A stretch of 64,000 nucleotides of DNA, from NCBI GenBank assembly GCA_964420145.1, contig CAYQRB010000001.1:10180-74179 (forward strand), written 5' to 3'. Below are positions 58,264 to 64,000 of the stretch, piece by piece. Source of the DNA: JAJTYI01 sp964420145. Lineage in GTDB: Bacteria > Patescibacteriota > Dojkabacteria > B142 > OLB20. The position numbers were made by a program, and so were the translations under genes. How positions within the stretch are numbered: position 1 is the stretch's first letter; each line of letters opens with the position of its first letter. The notes beneath the pieces were generated by a model. It worked only from the letters and a program-made list of their open reading frames with translations. It was not told the DNA's origin and did no database searches.

Positions 58264-59208
58264 CTAACGAACTGAAATATTTTCAACCAATAAATAATCT
58301 TCACAATCACAACTAAACTCCCCACAAAGAAGTTTCTCTGTATCATAGATTGAGTCTATTGTAACTCTGGATCCGAGATAAGATCGATTAGTGAACAACG
58401 GATATGGTTCACCCCGTTTTGGAGTTATATATCGAAGAAGTAAAAAACTATCTCTTGGACTAATAAAACGACCCTCTACATCGAGATAGAAACCTTCTTG
58501 ACAATAAGATCTTCCTATCTCACTACCCTTAACAACCTTTCCTACCGCTTCAAATCTATGCATCTTGTACTGGAAAGTACCTATTACATTGAAAGTTTCT
58601 CTAAACATTTCGTTAGTCTCTATCTGTTCCCTGTCAGGAGAGTAAACCGTAAACATAAATATATGCTTATCTTTTAGTAAATAGTTTACAATTAGCGTCT
58701 CGTCTGTTATCAAATTTCGTTCACGCCTTCTAACTACTGTATCCCCTTGTACATCAAAGTCTTGAGTCCACTCTACCATAACAGATGGAGAGCCATTGTT
58801 TTCTGTGGATCTACGAATATCTAATGTCCGTAAAAAATGTTCTATAAAGCGATGGTTACTGTTTTGCCAAACCACTCCCATCTGACTCCCGTCTTCAGCA
58901 GTGAAAGCAACACTATCCCCACGAGGAGTGTCGTGACTTACTTCCCAAGTAGAGAGATAACTCAATTTATAGAGATAAAACCTGTCAACATAGGGCATCC
59001 AGACACGAGGTTTTGCTACCACAGTAGGAGTAAGACCAACAACCACGGTTGGAGTTGGTGTAGTATTGTTATCTCCCCAGAGATTGTCCTTGCTATATCT
59101 TTTTATTGCAATAAAAATACCAGCACATAGAATTACTAGTAGGACTATTACTACTAAACTTAGTATGATAAAAGTTGATCGTGCTTTTTGTACTGTGGGG
59201 TCATCCAT
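58264..59208 (-). CDS. Membrane-anchored extracytoplasmic protein, unknown function
   Basis: The 314 residues start with a short tail and a transmembrane helix (about 12-34). A linker with TPTPTVVVGLTPTVV follows, typical of outside stalks. The main domain (about 65-215) is beta-rich and resembles the lipoprotein-like domain of other CPR surface proteins (YVDRFYLYKLSYLSTWEVSHD). The C-terminal part (about 230-314) contains CQEGFYLDVEGRF and a cysteine cluster (LLCGEFSCDCEDY). It lies 66 bases upstream of pilN and may be co-transcribed. Confidence 0.55.
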   Translation of the reverse strand: MDDPTVQKARSTFIILSLVVIVLLVILCAGIFIAIKRYSKDNLWGDNNTTPTPTVVVGLTPTVVAKPRVWMPYVDRFYLYKLSYLSTWEVSHDTPRGDSVAFTAEDGSQMGVVWQNSNHRFIEHFLRTLDIRRSTENNGSPSVMVEWTQDFDVQGDTVVRRRERNLITDETLIVNYLLKDKHIFMFTVYSPDREQIETNEMFRETFNVIGTFQYKMHRFEAVGKVVKGSEIGRSYCQEGFYLDVEGRFISPRDSFLLLRYITPKRGEPYPLFTNRSYLGSRVTIDSIYDTEKLLCGEFSCDCEDYLLVENISVR

Positions 59209-59354
59209 ATTTTGTAGTTCGATTTCTGATATTTTCGCACAATTCTAAGGAATAATAAATAATATTAAGAACACACTTAATCTCCAGATTTTTTATTAGT
59301 CGTAAATCCTACTAATTTGATTTATACTTAAATATTATCTTTTAATTAATAAAA

Positions 59355-60116
59355 GTGAAAAAGCCACTTTTGTTTATTGCTCCCATAGCAGTACTTGGTG
59401 TTTTACTAATAATCTTAGGAATATTTTTTGGATACAAATATATAGAAGCAAAATCTGTGAGTAATTTTGAAGAATGTGTAGCAAGAGGATACCCTGTTAT
59501 GGAAAGCTACCCCGAACAGTGCAAAACTCCGGATGGAAGACTTTTTATACGAGAAATAGATGAACCTATCGAAGAAACACCATCACCAGCTTCTGAGATT
59601 GAAGTCTATTATCCCCAACCAGAACAGTTTATAGAGAGTCCACTTCAAATCAACGGGCAAGTTCCAGGAAACTGGTTTTGGGAAGGCACTTTTTCTATTG
59701 ACTTAGTGAGTGGATCCGGAGAGGTACTCTCTACCGTACAGGCAACACCTTCGCAAGGCTCGGACTGGATGACAGACGAAAAAGTAACATTTCAGGCAGA
59801 AATCGTATTTGATTCAACTACCTCAGGAAAACAAGGGACACTAGTTTTACACAAAGCTAACCCTTCAGGACTTCCTGAAAATGAGGAAACTTTTGGTATT
59901 ATAGTTTATTTCAAAACCGCACAGGCAAAAGATCAATGCATCATTACTGGCTGTAGCGGACAGATATGCTCTGATAAAGATCAGGTTACTGATTGTGCTA
60001 TCAGAGAGGAATACCTTTGCTATCGTAACGCTATTTGTGAGCGACAAAATACCGGACAATGCGGGTGGACTATGACAGAGGAGTTAAGACAATGTTTGGA
60101 ACAACGAGGGGAGTGA
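59355..60116 (+). CDS. Exported Gmad2-domain protein with eight-cysteine cluster
   Basis: GTG start; 253 residues. A signal or anchor helix (about 5-27) leads to FEECVARGYPVMESYPEQCKTPDGRLF (about 37-63), a motif common in this group. Then comes a Gmad2 immunoglobulin-like domain (about 82-190, YPQPEQFIESPLQINGQVPGNWFWEGTFSI). The C-terminal ~57 residues form an eight-cysteine cluster (CIITGCSGQIC, TDCAIREEYLCYRNAICERQ, CGW, CL). These domains occur together in bacterial surface and sporulation-related proteins. The exact role is unknown, and a disulfide-stabilised extracellular binder is likely. Confidence 0.8.
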   Translation: MKKPLLFIAPIAVLGVLLIILGIFFGYKYIEAKSVSNFEECVARGYPVMESYPEQCKTPDGRLFIREIDEPIEETPSPASEIEVYYPQPEQFIESPLQINGQVPGNWFWEGTFSIDLVSGSGEVLSTVQATPSQGSDWMTDEKVTFQAEIVFDSTTSGKQGTLVLHKANPSGLPENEETFGIIVYFKTAQAKDQCIITGCSGQICSDKDQVTDCAIREEYLCYRNAICERQNTGQCGWTMTEELRQCLEQRGE

Positions 60117-60266
60117 ATACAGATAAAGGGCGTGACACAATCGCAATGTCAATGAAGATGGAATAAAAAGCCAATACATTCTTACCTATTCCCGCTTTAT
60201 CGAGGACTAGAGTAATACGAATCCACTGTTCGTAGTCTAGTGAAGCTAGAAGTATTTTGGCAAACT

Positions 60267-60291
60267 ACACTGTTTATTGAATAAACAGTGT
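60267..60291. terminator. Perfect palindrome at the 3' end of the AEC gene
   Basis: ACACTGTTTATT and AATAAACAGTGT flank a single G, a perfect 12-base palindrome. It overlaps the stop codon of the AEC transporter. It may end transcription or be a binding or recombination site. No long T tract follows. Confidence 0.55.
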
Positions 60292-61197
60292 GATAGCTAT
60301 GGGGATATAAAAAAGCGCAAAAAGTGTACTAAGTAGAACAGCTAAAGCTGCCTTGTCAGGATGAACATTTAGCTCTGTAGCAAAAGCCACAGTATTGGCT
60401 GCAAGCGGAACAATTGCCATAATAGTCATGACATGATAGATCGATGTACCGTACAGATGTAGCACTGATTGATCTAGAAAAATAACACCTGCAATAACCA
60501 GCGGCCAAATGATAAATTTCGCCAGAAAGGTCAGAGAGATAAACTTGAGATCAAGATGTTGCAACCTGACGGTAGCTAACCCCATCCCGATAATCATCAT
60601 ACCTAGTAAGGTATAAGCACCCTTGAAATGACCAATTGTGGTTATGGCTATATCACCCAAGTTGACGGAAAAAAGATTTAATAATATGCCAAGCGAGAAA
60701 GCGTAGACTATCGGAAGCTTAATAACTTTCTCAAGGCTGTCTTTAGCCGTGTAGTTGCCTTTAGCAATTAGGTAAAACCCAAGAGTATTATCATACAAAT
60801 TAAAACCTAGAATACAGAGAGTGGCGAGGCTAAAGGCTTGTTCACCGAGAACAGCATAGATAACAGGCAAGCCGAAGTAGCCCGTGTTACCAGTACCCGA
60901 GGTAAACGCGAGAATGTTTTTAGTTGAATCTTGTTTGTAGATCAAAGTGCCGATACCATAAAAAAGTAGAGACATAAGACAAGCAAGAGTAAAGAACAAG
61001 AATGGAAGGGAGAGACTGGCGAAATTTATCTCGGCAGTAAACGCACCATAGAAAATAACTATGGGGATGATTATGTAAATAAGTAACTTGGCAATTGTTT
61101 CTTTTTGTGCTTTTAGACCTTTAGCTGCAAGATAACCGAGTAATATCATGAAGTATAGAGGAATAAGCTTCAGTAGAATTGTAATGAATATGTTCAT
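60274..61197 (-). CDS. AEC-family (auxin efflux carrier-type) transporter
   Basis: The 307 residues contain ten hydrophobic segments in the two-times-five arrangement of the AEC family. The first helix motif is LKLIPLYFMILLGYLAAKGL (about 9-28), and the central conserved region is FTSGTGNTGYFGLPVIYAVLGEQAF (about 98-122). NTVAFATELNVHPDKAALAVLLSTLFALF (about 265-293) matches the second half. Bacterial members export carboxylates such as malate or malonate. Codons are more GC-rich than the core genes. It is the last gene of the co-oriented right-end block. Confidence 0.88.
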   Translation of the reverse strand: MNIFITILLKLIPLYFMILLGYLAAKGLKAQKETIAKLLIYIIIPIVIFYGAFTAEINFASLSLPFLFFTLACLMSLLFYGIGTLIYKQDSTKNILAFTSGTGNTGYFGLPVIYAVLGEQAFSLATLCILGFNLYDNTLGFYLIAKGNYTAKDSLEKVIKLPIVYAFSLGILLNLFSVNLGDIAITTIGHFKGAYTLLGMMIIGMGLATVRLQHLDLKFISLTFLAKFIIWPLVIAGVIFLDQSVLHLYGTSIYHVMTIMAIVPLAANTVAFATELNVHPDKAALAVLLSTLFALFYIPIAITLFIQ

Positions 61198-61319
61198 AGG
61201 TTTTTACTCAAAATTATTTCCGACAATGTTTCGGTATATTTGATACTTCACTCTATCTATGGATTATCATTTTTATAGTCAGAGTAAAATATGAGAGAGT
61301 ACTGGCTTTCCCATCCAGT

Positions 61320-61967
61320 TTATTTTACCAAATGTTTATCATACCCCAAGCTAATAAGTTGTTTATACGCCAACCATACATCATCTGGAATCTCCTGAAA
61401 AATCTGGAACCCTCTTTTTGGGTAGATTTTAATTCTTTGTAAGTCTCCGACCATAATATTTATTACCATTTCAAGTGGAATTTCATCATTTGAATACTTT
61501 TCAAAAGAAATTTGGGGCGATGTAACGACTAACTTTTTGTCAGGCCAATGCTTTTTGAATGTCGCGAAGCTTCTTCTTTCCATATACGGTTTTTGTACGA
61601 CGATAAAACTTTGAGGATCTAGCCCTTTTTCTTTTAGCAACTTTTGTGTAAACAAAATATTTTCACCAGTGTTTGTCGATCTATTCTCAATCAATATTGC
61701 GTCACTCGGAACACCCATTTCTATAGCAATAGCTGTAAACTTGTCAGCCTCCGGTTCGACCCAAATTCCTTTTGTAAAATTTCCAAGACCTCCAGAAAAA
61801 ATTATAAAAGGTGCAAATCCTTGTAGGTATAATTCCGCACCTCTCTTAGCCACTCTCACATCGTGACTACCCAAAACCAAAATACAATCAGATTTTTCAG
61901 GAGATTGATTAACATGGTGATAGTCCCATAATTTGTTTGCCAATTCAAATGTTTGTTTATCTACCAT
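61320..61967 (-). CDS. YdcF/ElyC-family (DUF218) protein
   Basis: The 215 residues contain CILVLGSHDVRVAKRGAELYLQGFAPFIIFSGGLGN (about 27-62), the mononucleotide-binding start of DUF218. ENRSTNTGENILFTQKLLKEKG (about 95-116) and QKPYMERRSFATFKKHW (about 124-140) complete the motif set. Family members (YdcF, ElyC, SanA) act in the envelope or on peptidoglycan lipid carriers, mostly without a settled reaction. This version lacks the transmembrane helices of ElyC and SanA, so it is YdcF-like and cytosolic. Confidence 0.88.
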   Translation of the reverse strand: MVDKQTFELANKLWDYHHVNQSPEKSDCILVLGSHDVRVAKRGAELYLQGFAPFIIFSGGLGNFTKGIWVEPEADKFTAIAIEMGVPSDAILIENRSTNTGENILFTQKLLKEKGLDPQSFIVVQKPYMERRSFATFKKHWPDKKLVVTSPQISFEKYSNDEIPLEMVINIMVGDLQRIKIYPKRGFQIFQEIPDDVWLAYKQLISLGYDKHLVK

Positions 61968-62111
61968 AGCGAGGAAGAGGTGAAAGCCACCAGATCAAAA
62001 CTAAATTAGGTAATGGTTCAGCAAATTTTAGTTGTTCCATAGATAAGGGAATCATAGCATAATATATAAAGATAACGCCAAATTTTTCTGAACCGGATAT
62101 GCCGTATTGTG

Positions 62112-62763
62112 CGACATAGCAAAAAATATTTTTACCCTATTTGCGCAAAAGAACAAGAACTGGCCCATATTTTAACGGAATTTCTTTGTACTCAATACCA
62201 AGCTCCGTTAGTTTCAGCTTCCATTTTTCCAGCGGAACCGACCACAAACCATCAGGCAGTTTTGGGCTGGTGGCTTTCACCTCTTCCTCGTCAAAAACAT
62301 GAATAGCCACTCCTCCGGGTTTGAGCACATCAAAAGAATTTTTGAGCAAATCAAATTGTTTCTCATCTTCAATGAATTTAAGAAGTACATGAGCATAGGT
62401 GATGTCGTACGGCGGATTAGGAAGTGGTAGCGTACAGTCATGTTGAAAAACATTTGATTCACCAGCAAGGTGGTCTATAAAAATGTCAAATGTCGTTACT
62501 TCCACAGTCCTTTTAAGCACATTCTCAAAAATTCCTTTATGATGCACGACGAATCTTTTGTCGCCACAGCCCAAAACTGCCAGCTTCACTGGGTTGCTAT
62601 CCGTATTTAGTGAAACTGCTCGAAAAATGGAAGCTAGCTCTTGTTCTTTTGCGTCAGCTTTGCGTTGAATTTCATCATCGCTTTGGTCAACATACTTTTG
62701 GTGATATGTAGATAATGTCATATTTCTCTATTTTAATAGTTAAAAATATTTCTCGCTATGTCG
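62112..62763. mobile_element. Inverted-repeat-bounded segment around the methyltransferase gene
   Basis: A 23-base sequence at 62112-62134 (starting CGACATAGC, ending ATATTTTTA) returns as its reverse complement at 62741-62763 with 21 of 23 positions identical. Beyond them about 20 more bases are alike with one gap (ACA..GC-TAT-CGG). The repeats enclose only the methyltransferase gene. They could be ends of a small mobile element or parts of attC-like recombination sites. No transposase is present. Confidence 0.6.
62137..62721 (-). CDS. Class I SAM-dependent methyltransferase
   Basis: The 194 residues have motif I KLAVLGCGDKRFVVHHKGIFE (about 46-66), an acidic residue after strand 2 (TTFDIFIDHL), and YDITYAHVLLKFIE (about 103-116) as the post-II region. 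Motif III LKPGGVAIHVFD follows. The helix before motif I is short. The target is not evident. The gene sits between near-perfect inverted repeats in a run of accessory genes, so it is probably a mobile cassette. Confidence 0.8.
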   Translation of the reverse strand: MTLSTYHQKYVDQSDDEIQRKADAKEQELASIFRAVSLNTDSNPVKLAVLGCGDKRFVVHHKGIFENVLKRTVEVTTFDIFIDHLAGESNVFQHDCTLPLPNPPYDITYAHVLLKFIEDEKQFDLLKNSFDVLKPGGVAIHVFDEEEVKATSPKLPDGLWSVPLEKWKLKLTELGIEYKEIPLKYGPVLVLLRK

Positions 62764-62912
62764 GCTAACATCAAGCGTATGCGGTATTTTTTACTTGCTT
62801 CCTTGTTATTTAATCAAAAGCAAAGTGCAGAAAATATGGGCGGAAGGAACAGGACATTCCTTAAGTTTTTTCAATGTGTCCTTTTCCTGTAGCCAGATAT
62901 GCGTTGTTAGAC
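62763..62912 (-). mobile_element. attC-like palindromic recombination site
   Basis: In the direction of the flanking genes (minus strand), the 150-base stretch starts with GTCTAAC, a perfect RYYYAAC box, at 62912-62906, and ends with GTTAGCC at 62769-62763, one base from GTTRRRY. Inside, ACGCATATCTGG and CCGCATACGCT mirror each other around spacers. The site begins 24 bases after the stop of one gene and ends before the next, as attC sites do in integron cassette arrays. Confidence 0.5.
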
Positions 62913-62935
62913 GATGTAATCAATCAAAATTTACA

Positions 62936-63508
62936 TCATTGAAAGCAATAACCTTGTTGTGCATCTAGATCCTGCATAAGTCTAAACTTTGCCATTCTTT
63001 CTAAGATACCACTAAACTTTGTAGGATCAGAAAATGTAAGGACGCCATATTGATCACTTAATGTTCAATACTCCTCTTTGTTAACTGCCATAACATGCCC
63101 TCCATATGATATACCAGATGTTTGACTAAACTCAACGCCATATCTAATACGCTGATCGATAGGCACATTGAAACCTAAACGATCTAAAGCAACGGCAACA
63201 CACATAGGAGAATTCCTTTCCTGTAAGTTATCATTTGGCAAAAACCTTAAAGTGCTATCTAAGTGTTGCATCCCAACAGTATTCCATGAATTATCTGGTT
63301 TTATCATTGAAGCAACCATAACTCTAATGTTGTTGCCCGTCAAGCTTTCAATGTGCCGGTAAAGTTCATCGGGCTTGCAGTACATACAGTATGCTCGCGA
63401 ACCTTCACACTCCATCACTTCATTAACAAACTTTGCCATATAGTGGTCACCTTCTAGCAGTTTATAGCGTTCAAGTAAGGTTTCGTTTGAATGAGATTCG
63501 ACAGGCAT
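62936..63508 (-). pseudogene. Unknown protein interrupted by an in-frame TGA
   Basis: The open frame from ATG 63508 gives 147 residues to TGA 63067-63065, with GGHVMAVNKEEY at the end. The same frame then continues for 42 sense codons (TLSDQYGVLTFSDPTKFS.., ending GYCFQ) to TGA 62938-62936. The continuation keeps a clear coding pattern, so the full protein was probably 190 residues and the internal TGA replaced a Trp codon. It is rich in cysteine (CMYCKPDE and others). No family is recognised. An attC-like site starts 24 bases after the final stop. Confidence 0.6.
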
Positions 63509-63545
63509 TTTATTGTAGTTAAAAAATTTTGATTGATTATGTCAT

Positions 63546-63686
63546 CTAATCCGTGACGGCATATCTGTGGTAGATTTGCCCTTCTGGGCTTTCGCCTTCA
63601 ACTCCAAAAGTTAAAGGGCGTTCAAGCTTTCTAGCCGATGGTTCTAGTTCCGTTTGATTTGGTTTACCTAATTCAAAATCGTCCAT
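63546..63686 (-). CDS. Small protein of 46 residues
   Basis: ATG 63686 to TAG 63546-63548 encodes MDDFELGKPNQTELEPSARK, then LERPLTFGVEGESPEGQIYHRYAVTD. It lies 37 bases before the interrupted gene in the same direction. The sequence is soluble, acidic and without cysteines, and no ribosome binding site is visible. It is probably part of the same cassette. The function is unknown. Confidence 0.45.
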   Translation of the reverse strand: MDDFELGKPNQTELEPSARKLERPLTFGVEGESPEGQIYHRYAVTD

Positions 63687-63787
63687 ATTAAGTCAAGTTA
63701 AAATTTAATTGCATTTCATATAACTAGTTTATATACAAACAGTTTATTAAAAATGATTCATTTATTACATAATATACAAATAATTGA

Positions 63788-64000
63788 TATCATCAACACA
63801 TAGCTAATCTAGCAGAAATTATAGAACAGGAAATGAAATTGCGCAATTACAGCCCCAAACTATAAGAAACTATCTCTATGGCCTACGCGAGAATTTCTCT
63901 TTTAGAGGGAGCAGTTTTACAAAGCTTGATCAGGAAAATATTAGGAATTTTTCGTAAAGAGACCATAGACTGCGAAGTTACAAAAGTGTGCTCGCCTTGC
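63788..64000 (+). pseudogene. Tyrosine-recombinase (integrase) N-terminus, frame-disrupted, partial
   Basis: The plus strand reads NLAEIIEQEMKLRNYSPK up to a stop at 63863-63865. One base missing in an A run near 63857-63860 restores TIRNYLYGLREN.. and then KLDQENIRNF, the typical start of the core-binding (SAM-like) domain of XerC/D or IntI recombinases. A second stop at 63955-63957 interrupts it again, after which the frame continues to the window edge (RSYKSVLAL). It is divergent from the cassette-like genes on the minus strand, as intI is in integrons. Confidence 0.6.

Noticed and set aside
61198..61319. Second attC site between the AEC and YdcF-like genes
   Set aside because: Partial mirrored motifs (TTCACTCT, AGAGAGTACT) exist, but no GTTRRRY/RYYYAAC pair with correct spacing was found.
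62936..63508. Alternative genetic code (TGA or TAG as sense)
   Set aside because: Core genes such as groEL, valS, metG and cysS read without internal stops and use standard stops. Interrupted frames are limited to accessory genes and use all three stop codons.

Overview
The window reads as a chromosomal contig of a small-genome bacterium of the Candidate Phyla Radiation (Patescibacteria). The DNA is AT-rich, genes are densely packed with frequent 1-14 bp overlaps, and clear Shine-Dalgarno motifs are rare. Energy metabolism visible here is reduced to phosphoketolase plus acetate kinase. There are many small membrane proteins of unknown function, and several conserved proteins (YidC, the CysRS signature, a Lon-like ATPase) have unusual forms. 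The standard bacterial code fits. The lineage within the CPR is not decided by this sequence. One 10-N run at 49830-49839 marks a scaffold gap.

Layout. 1-7 kb: two small membrane proteins, the groES-groEL operon with a promoter, a degenerate CIRCE and a terminator, and a PilM-like ATPase with a baseplate-J-like surface protein. 7-15 kb: a protease-less Lon-type ATPase, ribosomal protein L25, a Jag/KhpB RNA-binding protein, an F420-ligase-like enzyme, YidC, and a DHH phosphoesterase. 15.5-19 kb: phosphoketolase and acetate kinase, back to back. 19-24 kb: RsmE, a LOG/methyltransferase fusion, a DUF368 lipid-carrier transporter and an undecaprenol/diacylglycerol kinase.

24.4-27.2 kb is a puzzling locus. 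A cobalamin-type riboswitch candidate precedes an unknown protein with a Cys/His-rich tail. The tail is repeated as an orphan fragment 1.26 kb downstream, and between the copies lies a gene broken at a TA dinucleotide run. 28-30 kb holds small membrane proteins. 30.1-33.2 kb is accessory: a NUDIX gene with an in-frame amber codon, a Phd/VapC-type toxin-antitoxin pair with a palindromic operator, a nucleotide-sugar epimerase, a broken gene fragment and a HAD phosphatase. tmRNA lies at 33.4-33.9 kb.

34-47 kb: a receiver-domain membrane protein; a T-box leader followed by a LmbE-like deacetylase and cysS; comFC, a ROK kinase and valS; then a copper module (CsoR, its palindromic operator, an HMA-TauE/SafE-cupredoxin protein and CopA). 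47-60 kb: an MFS transporter, paired small membrane proteins, an AhpD-like protein, tatD, metG, a protein with an internal duplication, a DsbA-like protein whose two halves are in swapped order, endonuclease IV, PilN/PilO-like genes and a Gmad2/eight-cysteine surface protein.

60.2-64 kb is a run of co-oriented, foreign-looking genes (AEC transporter, YdcF/ElyC, methyltransferase, unknowns). It contains an attC-like palindrome and near-perfect inverted repeats around one gene. A disrupted tyrosine-recombinase start is divergently oriented at the right edge. The layout resembles a decayed integron and is the most interesting candidate system here, together with the 24-27 kb locus and the permuted DsbA protein.
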